Part shown: in pieces, positions 1-5,014 of the stretch | How positions within the stretch are numbered: the stretch's first letter is position 1 | Layout of the letters: each line of letters starts with the position of its first letter | DNA from: Erysipelotrichaceae bacterium | Lineage (GTDB): Bacteria > Bacillota_I > Bacilli_A > Erysipelotrichales > Erysipelotrichaceae | Length of the DNA: 5,014 nucleotides | Assembly (NCBI GenBank): GCA_030533035.1 | Contig: JAUNJW010000167.1 | Span: forward strand, 1 to 5,014 | Direction of reading: 5' to 3' | Notes under the pieces: generated by a model | Database searches by the model: none | What the model saw: only the letters and a program-made list of their open reading frames with translations | Told to the model about the DNA's origin: nothing | Program-made: the position numbers and the translations under genes

Positions 1-86
1 GTTGTCGGACCGATACCATAGATGTATGTGAGTGATGTTCCGATCTGCTTGTTACGCGGAATATCAACACCGGCAAAACGTGGCAT
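1..86 (-). CDS. rpsM: 30S ribosomal protein S13, N-terminal part (cut by window edge)
   Basis: S13 sits in the head of the small subunit and contacts the P-site tRNA and the large subunit. Only the first 28 codons and two bases of the next are present. The visible protein starts [13 protein letters not shown] and continues through LTYIYGIG, the usual S13 N-terminus (family form roughly M-A/P-R-I/F-A-G-V-D-I/L-P, then LTYIYGIG). Residues 14-18 (QIGTS) differ from the VVIS-type stretch I expect there. The start is the ATG at 86, supported by AGGAGG at 98-103, 11 bases upstream. It follows rpmJ by 20 bases, the normal order at the spc/alpha operon junction. The spacer is too short for a separate folded leader of the kind that S4 binds upstream of rpsM in E. 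coli. The rest of the gene lies beyond the left edge. Confidence 0.95.
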   Translation of the reverse strand, partial: MPRFAGVDIPRNKQIGTSLTYIYGIGPT

Positions 87-106
87 ATTTCTTCTTTCCT
101 CCTAAA

Positions 107-220
107 TTAACCCTGTCTCTGCTTATGCTTAGGGTTTTCGCAGATGACCATGACAACGCCCTTGCGCTTGATGACTCTGCACTTGTCACAAATCGGTTTT
201 ACAGACGGTCTTACTTTCAT
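107..220 (-). CDS. rpmJ: 50S ribosomal protein L36 (zinc-ribbon form)
   Basis: L36 is the smallest ribosomal protein, a 37-residue zinc ribbon that binds 23S rRNA in the large subunit. I translated this gene by hand: it begins [14 protein letters not shown] and ends KHKQRQG, the full family length. The zinc ligands are Cys11, Cys14, Cys27 and His32, so this is the zinc-binding (C+) form and not the zinc-free paralogue. The start is the ATG at 220, with AGGAGG at 229-234 eight bases upstream. The stop is TAA at 107-109. It lies 31 bases after infA and 20 bases before rpsM, the standard infA-rpmJ-rpsM order. Identification is close to certain from the sequence alone. Confidence 0.98.
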   Translation of the reverse strand: MKVRPSVKPICDKCRVIKRKGVVMVICENPKHKQRQG

Positions 221-251
221 TTCTTTTGCCTCCTGGACAATTGTGTCTGAC

Positions 252-470
252 CTACTTGAACCTGTAGGTAATGCGCCCACGTGTTAGATCATAGGGGGAA
301 ATTTCAACTGTGACCCGGTCTCCCGGTAAAATGCGTATGTAGTTCATCCGGATTTTACCAGCAACGTGGGCTCGGATCACGTGACCATTCTGAAGTTTCA
401 CCCTGAAATTTGCATTGGGGAGAGTTTCCTCAATAATTCCGTCAATCTGTATGACGTCCTGTTTACCCAT
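252..470 (-). CDS. infA: Translation initiation factor IF-1
   Basis: IF-1 is an OB-fold protein that occupies the A site of the 30S subunit during initiation and works with IF-2 and IF-3. The product has 72 residues, the usual length. The signature run is present: ETLPNA at 15-20, NGH at 28-30, [16 protein letters not shown] at 38-53 and [15 protein letters not shown] at the C-terminus. The start is the ATG at 470. Its ribosome binding site (GGAG at 476-479) is only five bases from the ATG, a tighter and weaker arrangement than for neighbouring genes. The stop is TAG at 252-254. Upstream lies the 69-base adk-infA gap with a long hairpin. In Bacillus-type operons map usually separates adk from infA, but here it is absent. 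Confidence 0.98.
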   Translation of the reverse strand: MGKQDVIQIDGIIEETLPNANFRVKLQNGHVIRAHVAGKIRMNYIRILPGDRVTVEISPYDLTRGRITYRFK

Positions 471-486
471 GCGTTCTCCATTCTAC

Positions 487-529
487 GTGAATCAGGAAAG
501 GGATGCAAGATCCCTTTCCTGCTATTCAC
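487..529 (-). other. Long near-perfect inverted repeat between adk and infA
   Basis: Read as minus-strand RNA, positions 529 to 487 fold into one hairpin. An outer 6-bp stem (GUGAAU with AUUCAC; 524-529 with 487-492) is followed by a two-base bulge (AG; 522-523) and an inner 12-bp stem (CAGGAAAGGGAU with AUCCCUUUCCUG; 510-521 with 493-504). The loop is five bases, CUUGC (505-509). All 18 pairs are Watson-Crick. The hairpin starts 10 bases after the adk stop, and its base ends at -17 relative to the infA ATG, just upstream of the GGAG site. No U-tract follows on the minus strand, so it is not a standard Rho-independent terminator. An RNA-processing site, a transcript stabiliser or a modulator of infA translation are possible; the function is not shown by the sequence. 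Confidence 0.75.
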
Positions 530-539
530 TAAAATGTTT

Positions 540-1184
540 TTACTTTTCCAGCGCAGCTTTCACTTCAGCGAAGACAATGTCTTTTGCCTGTCCTGCGTTG
601 ATGTGAGATACAACTCCGAGAGGTTCGAAGAAGTCGATGACGGGCTTTGTGCTCTTTTCATACTCGTCCATTCTAACCTTGAGCTGCTCGACTGTGTCGT
701 CCTTGCGCTGTGTCAGTTCTGCACCGCATTCATCACAGATGCCTTCTGTTTTCGGTGCGTGGTTTCTGATATGGTAGATTGCGCCGCACTTCGGGCAGAT
801 TCTTCTGCCTGTAATACGGTCAACCAGCTGATCGAAATCAACTTCAAGTGCGATTACACTTTCAACCGGCTTGCCGATCTTTTCAGCGATCTTCTTGAAT
901 TCTTCCGCCTGTACAAGTGTGCGGGGGAAGCCGTCAAGCAGATAGCCCTTCTGGCAGTCAGGCTGCTGCAGCCTGTCTTCCACCATGGCATTGATGACAT
1001 CGTCCGGAACCAGCTTGCCTGCTTCCATGTAGGTCTTTGCCATCTTGCCGAGTTCAGTGTTGTTCCGTACATTTTCACGAAGCATGTCGCCTGTGGAAAT
1101 ATGCGGGATGTCGTACTCCTTGAGGATCAGGTCACTCATTGTTCCTTTGCCTGCTCCTGCGGGACCCATAATCAGGATGTTCAT
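540..1184 (-). CDS. adk: Adenylate kinase (zinc-LID type)
   Basis: This cytoplasmic enzyme catalyses the reversible reaction ATP + AMP to 2 ADP and keeps the adenylate pool in balance. The product has 214 residues, a normal long-form length. The P-loop is GPAGAGKGT at 7-15, with Lys13 as the phosphate-binding lysine. The AMP-binding segment contains STGDMLR at 30-36, and DGFPRT lies at 84-89. The LID has Cys130, Cys133, Cys150 and Cys153, a four-cysteine zinc site typical of Gram-positive enzymes. QRKDD at 159-163 and Arg171 match conserved active-site positions. One oddity is that the usual Pro9 of the P-loop is Ala, with Pro at position 8, and Met16 replaces the common Gln. The ATG at 1184 has GGAGGAG at 1193-1199, eight bases upstream. 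It follows secY by 17 bases; secY-adk linkage is widespread. The stop is TAA. Confidence 0.98.
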   Translation of the reverse strand: MNILIMGPAGAGKGTMSDLILKEYDIPHISTGDMLRENVRNNTELGKMAKTYMEAGKLVPDDVINAMVEDRLQQPDCQKGYLLDGFPRTLVQAEEFKKIAEKIGKPVESVIALEVDFDQLVDRITGRRICPKCGAIYHIRNHAPKTEGICDECGAELTQRKDDTVEQLKVRMDEYEKSTKPVIDFFEPLGVVSHINAGQAKDIVFAEVKAALEK

Positions 1185-1201
1185 AATTTGTTCTCCTCCG
1201 T

Positions 1202-2485
1202 CTAGTTCAGGAAGCCCTTATACTGCTTGGCAGTCAGCTGGCCTTTGAGCTGAGCTAACGTTTCCATGGCGACACCGACAACGATGATGATACCGGTTCC
1301 GCCGATCGCAGTAGATGCGGGCAGTGATGTGAACATTGGCAGCAGATACGGGATAATTGCGACAACCATCAGTGCAAACGCGCCAAGTACCGTGATACGG
1401 TTGAGAACTTTGTGCAGATATGTTCTTGTCTCGGTACCTGGTCTGATACCCGGGATATAAGCTCCCGATTTGCCAAGATTCTCTGCAATCTTATCCGGAT
1501 CAACCTGCAGATCCGTATAGAAGAATGTAAACAGTACAGTGAGCACTGCGTAGATTGTCAGACCGGTCCAGCTTGTTAAAGAGAGAAAGCTCTGGAGCTT
1601 GTTGTACAGGTCTGTGTTGAAGAAACTGATGACAATCTGCGGTGCTGTCATGATTGCCTGGGCAAAAATGACAGGAATAACACTTGCGCTGTTAATCTTG
1701 AACGGCAGATAGGTAATATCGCTTCCGCCGCGCAGGTTAGAGCTGTTTGTATACTGGATTGGAATTTTGCGTACCGCTGTTTCCATAATGATAACAAAAA
1801 TAACGATCGCAAGATAGAGCAGACAATACAGAACAAACTGCAGAATACCATTGAACAGTTCACCCTGTGTTGTGCCTCCGGCCAGTATGTTGTAAACCTG
1901 TACGAAGGATGCCGGCATGTTGGAAACGATACCTGAGAAGATAATAATCGACAGACCGTTTCCGATGCCCTTCATCGAGATGCGGTCGCCAAGCCAGATC
2001 AGGAACATGGTTCCTGCTGTCATGACGGTCGCTGTGTACAGGTAGCCGGCAAGCGAGGGATTCTGGAGAATCCCATACTGCTTGTCAAAGCCGTATACCA
2101 GGGAGTAGGCCTGTACGAATGACAGGACAACTCCCAGATAACGTGTGATTTTGTCCATCTGCATTCTGCCGGTCTGTCCGGATTTGGACATTTCGGTGAG
2201 TGCAGGAATGACGTCCATGCTTAACAGCTGGATAATAATACTCGCAGTAATGTACGGAGATACACCCATCGCGAAGACGGACAGTCTTTCCAGAGCGCCG
2301 CCGCCGAGCATGTTCATAATGCTTAAGATGGAGTTGTCCGCAATCTGCGATCCCAGTGCTGAGGCGTCAACGCCCGGCACCGGAATTGCGGAACCTACGC
2401 GATAGATCAGCAGCATGGCCAGGGTAAAGAGGATCCGTTTTCTGGTCTCTTTATTCCTGAACAGACTGGCGAACGTACGCATCAT
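1202..2485 (-). CDS. secY: Protein translocase channel subunit SecY
   Basis: SecY forms the membrane pore of the Sec translocon with SecE and SecG; SecA or the ribosome docks on its cytoplasmic loops. With the ATG at 2485 the protein has 427 residues, close to the family norm. I count ten hydrophobic segments, at about 18-36, 66-90, 114-134, 147-167, 173-197, 211-234, 264-288, 304-324, 363-383 and 391-410. IPVPGV at 34-39 precedes the plug region. GVSPYITASIIIQLL at 74-88 and GIGNGLSIIIFSGI at 173-186 match the two SecY signatures. IPIQYTNS is at 241-248, and the SecA/ribosome-docking loop carries GIRPGTET at 346-353. An upstream in-frame TTG at 2521 would add 12 residues and overlap rplO by 35 bases. 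I prefer the ATG at 2485 because AGAGG at 2495-2499 is nine bases away and the family starts here. The stop is TAG. Confidence 0.97.
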   Translation of the reverse strand: MMRTFASLFRNKETRKRILFTLAMLLIYRVGSAIPVPGVDASALGSQIADNSILSIMNMLGGGALERLSVFAMGVSPYITASIIIQLLSMDVIPALTEMSKSGQTGRMQMDKITRYLGVVLSFVQAYSLVYGFDKQYGILQNPSLAGYLYTATVMTAGTMFLIWLGDRISMKGIGNGLSIIIFSGIVSNMPASFVQVYNILAGGTTQGELFNGILQFVLYCLLYLAIVIFVIIMETAVRKIPIQYTNSSNLRGGSDITYLPFKINSASVIPVIFAQAIMTAPQIVISFFNTDLYNKLQSFLSLTSWTGLTIYAVLTVLFTFFYTDLQVDPDKIAENLGKSGAYIPGIRPGTETRTYLHKVLNRITVLGAFALMVVAIIPYLLPMFTSLPASTAIGGTGIIIVVGVAMETLAQLKGQLTAKQYKGFLN

Positions 2486-2486
2486 T

Positions 2487-2927
2487 TCAGAGTACCTCTG
2501 CTTTTCCGCCTGCCTCTTCAATTGCCTTGAGAGCTGTCTTGGAGAATTTTTCAGCCTTTACAGTGAGCTTCTTCTCAAGCTTACCATTGCCGAGAACCTT
2601 TACTCCGTCAAGGTGCTTTTTGATAAGGCCAGCTTCTTTGAGAGCGGCGTAGTCAACTTCTGCACCGTCTTCAAATCTGTTGAGATCAGCGACGTTAACA
2701 ACTGCATATTCCTTACGTGTGAAGTTTGTGAAACCACGCTTCGGCATTCTCTTGAAGAACGGTGTCTGGCCGCCTTCGAATCCGATTGCGACGCCGCCGC
2801 CGCTTCTGGAGTTCTGACCCTTCTGGCCTTTGCCGGAAGTTTTGCCGTTGCCGGAACCCTGGCCGCGGCCGATTCTCTTTGACACGAAACGTGCGCCTTC
2901 TGTCGGCTTCATTTCATTCAGTTTCAT
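2487..2927 (-). CDS. rplO: 50S ribosomal protein L15
   Basis: L15 is a late-assembling large-subunit protein whose extended, basic, glycine-rich N-terminal arm threads through 23S rRNA. The product has 146 residues, the normal length. It starts MKLNEMKP and shows the [20 protein letters not shown] arm at 18-37, then RSGGG at 41-45 and [17 protein letters not shown] at 50-66. The compact C-terminal domain follows and ends in GKAEVL. The start is the ATG at 2927, with AGGAGG at 2935-2940 seven bases upstream. Its last codons contain the ribosome binding site of secY, and its TGA stop ends one base before the secY ATG, so translational coupling is likely. In most Bacillota rpmD (L30) lies between rpsE and rplO. 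Here only 12 bases separate them and rpmD is missing. Confidence 0.98.
   Translation of the reverse strand: MKLNEMKPTEGARFVSKRIGRGQGSGNGKTSGKGQKGQNSRSGGGVAIGFEGGQTPFFKRMPKRGFTNFTRKEYAVVNVADLNRFEDGAEVDYAALKEAGLIKKHLDGVKVLGNGKLEKKLTVKAEKFSKTALKAIEEAGGKAEVL
2495..2499 (-). promoter_or_regulatory. secY ribosome binding site inside the end of rplO
   Basis: AGAGG lies nine bases upstream of the ATG at 2485, within the last codons of rplO (Glu-Val-Leu-stop). A second ATG follows directly at 2482 but is 12 bases from this site, so 2485 is the better start. The placement argues against the in-frame TTG at 2521 and implies that ribosomes finishing rplO can re-initiate on secY. Confidence 0.7.
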
Positions 2928-2934
2928 ACCAAAG

Positions 2935-2942
2935 CCTCCTTA
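2935..2942 (-). promoter_or_regulatory. rplO ribosome binding site overlapping the rpsE stop
   Basis: The sequence TAAGGAGG combines the rpsE stop codon (TAA, 2940-2942) with the AGGAGG site of rplO (2935-2940), seven bases before the rplO ATG. A ribosome terminating on rpsE therefore sits on the rplO initiation region, which favours coupled translation. It also shows that no room remains for an rpmD gene. Confidence 0.8.
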
Positions 2943-3458
2943 TCTAACTTCAGCGACTTTCATATCGCGGATCTTGGCAACTTCCTCAACTGTGCTCATC
3001 TGCTTGAGAGCGTCGAGTGTTGCGTAAACTACGTTGACCGGTGTACGGCTGCCGATGATCTTTGTCAGAACATCCGCAACGCCTGCCAGTTCCAGAATGG
3101 AACGGACAGCGCCGCCGGCCTTGACTCCGGTACCGGGAGCAGCGGGAGCCAGGAATACTGAGCTTGCGCCGTGCTTGCCGACTGCGGAGTGCGGTACAGT
3201 GCGGTTGTCGTCAACCAGCTTGACTGTGAACACGCTCTTTGTAGCAGCTTCAGTCGCCTTCTTGATTGCATCAGGGACTTCAGCAGCCTTGCCCATGCCG
3301 AATCCGACACGGCCCTTCTTGTCGCCTACAACAACGAGTGCTGCGAAACGCATTCTGCGGCCGCCCTTAACGGTCTTGGAAACACGGTTGATGGAGACTA
3401 CTACATCTTCGAACTCTTTCGGTTCGCGCCTTCTCATAGGTCTTCTTTCGTTTGGCAT
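2940..3458 (-). CDS. rpsE: 30S ribosomal protein S5
   Basis: S5 lies at the mRNA entry side of the small subunit, contributes to decoding accuracy and helps unwind mRNA together with S3 and S4. The product has 172 residues, near the usual length of about 166. The N-terminal double-stranded-RNA-binding fold spans roughly 16-80 and includes [18 protein letters not shown] at 21-38, the loop where spectinomycin-resistance changes are known. It looks wild-type here. [13 protein letters not shown] follows at 42-54. The C-terminal domain has [19 protein letters not shown] at 108-126 and [13 protein letters not shown] at 139-151. [10 protein letters not shown] at 97-106 departs slightly from the common GAGKVLLKPA form. 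The ATG at 3458 has AAGGAG at 3467-3472, eight bases upstream. It follows rplR by 16 bases, and rplO follows 12 bases later without rpmD. Confidence 0.98.
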   Translation of the reverse strand: MPNERRPMRRREPKEFEDVVVSINRVSKTVKGGRRMRFAALVVVGDKKGRVGFGMGKAAEVPDAIKKATEAATKSVFTVKLVDDNRTVPHSAVGKHGASSVFLAPAAPGTGVKAGGAVRSILELAGVADVLTKIIGSRTPVNVVYATLDALKQMSTVEEVAKIRDMKVAEVR

Positions 3459-3474
3459 TCTAGTATCTCCTTCC

Positions 3475-3831
3475 TCAGAACTTCAGTCCTGCTTCTCTTG
3501 CGGCATCCGCAAGGGCCTGGACTCTGCCGTGATATACATAGCCGCCTCTGTCGAAACGGACTGATGTGATGCCCTTGTCAAGGCACTTCTGGGCAACAGC
3601 TGCGCCGACCTGCTTGGCAGCCTCGATGTTTCCGCCGTTTTCCAGCTTCAGCTCGAGGGAGCTTGCAGCACACAGTGTTGTGCCTGTTGTGTCATCGATG
3701 ACCTGAGCATAGATGTTTGCGTTGGAACGGAACACGTTCAGTCTAGGGCAGTCGGGAGTGCCGTTGACAACTTTACGTACACGCTTGTGACGGCGAATAC
3801 GTTCTTCATTCTTTTTAGTATTCTTCAGCAT
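3475..3831 (-). CDS. rplR: 50S ribosomal protein L18
   Basis: L18 binds 5S rRNA together with L5 and L25-type proteins and anchors it in the central protuberance of the large subunit. The product has 118 residues, the usual length. The N-terminus is a short basic arm ([14 protein letters not shown] at 7-20). The conserved core follows: [19 protein letters not shown] at 29-47 and the C-terminal [19 protein letters not shown] run, ending REAGLKF. The ATG at 3831 has AAGGAG at 3840-3845, eight bases upstream. It follows rplF by 18 bases. The stop is TGA and the product ends at the normal family C-terminus, which supports TGA being a true stop codon in this organism. Confidence 0.98.
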   Translation of the reverse strand: MLKNTKKNEERIRRHKRVRKVVNGTPDCPRLNVFRSNANIYAQVIDDTTGTTLCAASSLELKLENGGNIEAAKQVGAAVAQKCLDKGITSVRFDRGGYVYHGRVQALADAAREAGLKF

Positions 3832-3849
3832 TTTTCTCTCTCCTTCCCA

Positions 3850-4398
3850 TTACTTCTTGCTGGCGGCAGTCTTACCTTCCTTACGGCGTACGACTTCGTT
3901 ATCGTAACGGATACCCTTTCCGCCATAAGGTTCAGGCTTCTTGCTCGCTCTTACAACTGCAGCGAACTGGCCGACAACCTGCTTGTCAATGCCGCTGACC
4001 TTGATTGTTGTGTTGTCAGGAACTTCAACCTTGACATCGGAAGGAACAGTGAACTCGACCGGGTGGGAGAAGCCGACGTTGAGAGTCAGCTTGTTTCCGG
4101 AGAGAGCGGCTCTGTAACCGATACCGACAATCTTCAGTGTCTTGACGAATTCCTTGTCGCAGCCATGGATCATGGATGCGAGCAGGGCTCTTGTTGTGCC
4201 GTGGAGCTGCTTTGTATGCTTCTCCTCGTTGGGACGCTTGACGGTGAGAATACCGTTTTCGACTGCAATGTCCATGAGCGGGGAGAATTTCCTTGTGAGT
4301 GTTCCCTTAGGACCCTTAACAGTCACCTCATTGCCTTCAGCGATTGTGATTTCAACGCCTTCAGGAATGGTAATCGCTTTATTACCGATACGTGACAT
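3850..4398 (-). CDS. rplF: 50S ribosomal protein L6
   Basis: L6 binds the sarcin-ricin region of 23S rRNA, near the site where elongation factors act. The product has 182 residues, a typical length, made of two similar alpha/beta domains (about 1-82 and 83-170). It starts [23 protein letters not shown] lies at 27-34, VGIGYRA at 91-97 and GFSHPVEF at 109-116. The C-terminal signature is [24 protein letters not shown] at 154-177. In it Gly159 takes the place of the Lys in the more common PEPYKGKG form. The ATG at 4398 has a weaker site, AAAGGAA at 4406-4412, than most neighbours. The stop is TAA at 3850-3852. It lies 17 bases after rpsH and 18 bases before rplR, as in the standard spc order. 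Confidence 0.98.
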   Translation of the reverse strand: MSRIGNKAITIPEGVEITIAEGNEVTVKGPKGTLTRKFSPLMDIAVENGILTVKRPNEEKHTKQLHGTTRALLASMIHGCDKEFVKTLKIVGIGYRAALSGNKLTLNVGFSHPVEFTVPSDVKVEVPDNTTIKVSGIDKQVVGQFAAVVRASKKPEPYGGKGIRYDNEVVRRKEGKTAASKK

Positions 4399-4415
4399 TT
4401 ATTTATTCCTTTCTC

Positions 4416-4814
4416 TTACCAGACATAGGCGATAACTTCACCGCCGATGTGCTTCTTTCTGGCTTCTTTGTCTGTCATCATGCCCTCAGATGTGGAGATG
4501 ATGGCGATACCCAGACCGTTGAGAACTCTGGGCAGGTTCTCGCCCTTTGCGTAGATACGCAGACCGGGCTTGGAGATTCTCTTGATGCCGCGGCAGACTT
4601 TTTCGCCGTTGGCATATCTCAGAGTAACAACGAGCTTCTTCTCGATGCCGTCTCCTTCAGTTGCATAATTCTCGATGTAGCCTTCCTTCTTGAGGATCTT
4701 GGCGATTTCAGCCTTGACCTTGGAATACGGAGCAACATCGACTGTTGTCATCTTTGCCTGATAGCCGTTTCTGATTCTGGTAAGCATATCAGCAATAGGA
4801 TCTGTCATATTCAT
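4416..4814 (-). CDS. rpsH: 30S ribosomal protein S8
   Basis: S8 is a primary binding protein of the central domain of 16S rRNA. In E. coli it also represses its own spc operon by binding mRNA near rplE, a region outside this window. The product has 132 residues, the usual length. It starts [20 protein letters not shown] and contains the C-terminal signature [13 protein letters not shown] at 107-119, ending GGEVIAYVW. Two near-adjacent methionines (1 and 3) are possible starts. I chose the ATG at 4814 because AGGAGGT at 4823-4829 lies eight bases upstream. That site overlaps the rpsN stop codon, so rpsN and rpsH are probably translated in a coupled way. The stop is TAA at 4416-4418. Confidence 0.98.
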   Translation of the reverse strand: MNMTDPIADMLTRIRNGYQAKMTTVDVAPYSKVKAEIAKILKKEGYIENYATEGDGIEKKLVVTLRYANGEKVCRGIKRISKPGLRIYAKGENLPRVLNGLGIAIISTSEGMMTDKEARKKHIGGEVIAYVW

Positions 4815-4822
4815 CGTTCGCT

Positions 4823-4831
4823 ACCTCCTTA
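4823..4831 (-). promoter_or_regulatory. rpsH ribosome binding site overlapping the rpsN stop
   Basis: TAAGGAGGT joins the rpsN stop (TAA, 4829-4831) to a near-perfect ribosome binding site for rpsH, eight bases before the ATG at 4814. It decides the rpsH start between Met1 and Met3. It repeats the stop-in-site arrangement seen at the rpsE/rplO junction. Confidence 0.8.
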
Positions 4832-5014
4832 CCAGCTGGCCTTCTTGACACCAGGGATCTGGCCCTTGTAAGCCAGTTCTCTGAAGCAGATACGGCAGAC
4901 TTTGTACTTTCTTAAGACGGAATGCGGACGTCCGCATCTCTCGCAGCGTGTGTATTCACGTGTGCTGAACTTAGCAGGACGAGACTGCTTAACTTTTAAA
5001 CTTGTTTTTGCCAT
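4829..5014 (-). CDS. rpsN: 30S ribosomal protein S14, zinc-binding type
   Basis: S14 lies in the head of the small subunit and is needed for late head assembly. The product has 61 residues, the length of the short zinc-dependent (type Z) form; the zinc-free form is about 89-101 residues. The zinc ligands are Cys24, Cys27, Cys40 and Cys43 in [10 protein letters not shown] and CRICFREL. The family-typical ending [14 protein letters not shown] follows. The gene is complete. Its ATG is the last three bases of the window (5012-5014), so its ribosome binding site and the expected upstream rplE lie outside. It ends with TAA inside the rpsH ribosome binding site. The type Z form in the spc operon is usual for Bacillota; a zinc-free copy elsewhere in the genome cannot be judged from here. 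Confidence 0.98.
   Translation of the reverse strand: MAKTSLKVKQSRPAKFSTREYTRCERCGRPHSVLRKYKVCRICFRELAYKGQIPGVKKASW

Noticed and set aside
87..106. Possible regulatory leader for an alpha operon starting at rpsM
   Set aside because: The spacer is 20 bases and is filled by the ribosome binding site; there is no room for a folded S4-binding leader or a promoter.
237..244. ACAATTGT palindrome in the infA-rpmJ spacer
   Set aside because: It is only eight bases, such palindromes are common by chance, and there is no sign of a promoter beside it.
473..508. Possible sigma-A promoter for infA (TTGCAT at 503-508, 17-base spacer, TAGAAT at 480-485)
   Set aside because: The -10 match is good, but the -35 matches only three of six bases and lies in the hairpin. 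The implied start near 473 would leave a three-base leader and remove the infA ribosome binding site. A chance match is more likely.
487..541. Hairpin plus T-run (537-541) as a Rho-independent terminator for plus-strand transcription
   Set aside because: The T-run starts eight bases after the stem and is only five long, and no plus-strand gene is present that would need a terminator.
366..1205. Long plus-strand open frame of 279 codons antisense to infA and adk
   Set aside because: It lies opposite adk and infA, two certain genes. Its translation is cysteine-rich with no recognisable domain, and its start falls inside infA on the opposite strand. Such frames arise from the codon bias of the true gene.
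3034..3564. Plus-strand open frames antisense to rpsE and rplR
   Set aside because: They span two certain ribosomal protein genes, and the translation is low-complexity (Ala, Pro, Thr, Ser) as expected from the reverse of S5 codons.
3787..4395. Plus-strand open frame of 202 codons antisense to rplF
   Set aside because: It almost exactly mirrors rplF, has no family resemblance and no good ribosome binding site that I can see. It is a shadow of codon bias in L6.

Overview
The window is a ribosomal-protein gene cluster, all on the minus strand: the distal spc operon running into the start of the alpha operon. In transcription order (high to low coordinates) it reads rpsN, rpsH, rplF, rplR, rpsE, rplO, secY, adk, infA, rpmJ, rpsM. 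rpsN is complete and its ATG is the last three bases of the window. rpsM is cut off by the left edge after 28 codons. I see no plus-strand gene, RNA gene, mobile element or CRISPR array.

The organism looks like a Bacillota (Firmicutes) member. The gene order matches that phylum, S14 is the short 61-residue four-cysteine form, adenylate kinase carries a four-cysteine zinc LID, and strong AGGAGG-type ribosome binding sites precede most genes. By eye GC is near half. TGA ends rplR and rplO while Trp is written TGG, so the standard bacterial code applies and mycoplasma-type recoding is excluded. The missing rpmD (L30), the missing map next to adk and the protein flavour suggest a lineage such as Erysipelotrichia. 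That placement is an inference from memory of the families.

Layout: 4829-2487 holds six ribosomal protein genes (S14, S8, L6, L18, S5, L15) separated by 12 to 18 bases. 2485-540 holds secY and adk. secY starts one base after the rplO stop if the ATG at 2485 is used. 539-471 is the only sizeable gap (69 bases), and it holds a long near-perfect inverted repeat upstream of infA. 470-1 holds infA, rpmJ and the start of rpsM. No gap exceeds 300 bases. I see no convincing promoter or Rho-independent terminator within the cluster, so a single polycistronic transcript entering from beyond base 5014 is the simplest reading.

The genes work together as the growth-rate module: small- and large-subunit ribosomal proteins, the Sec translocon pore, the adenylate-balancing enzyme and initiation factor IF-1. 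I do not find a new biological system here. The points worth a second look are the adk-infA hairpin, the two gene absences and a non-canonical P-loop in adenylate kinase.
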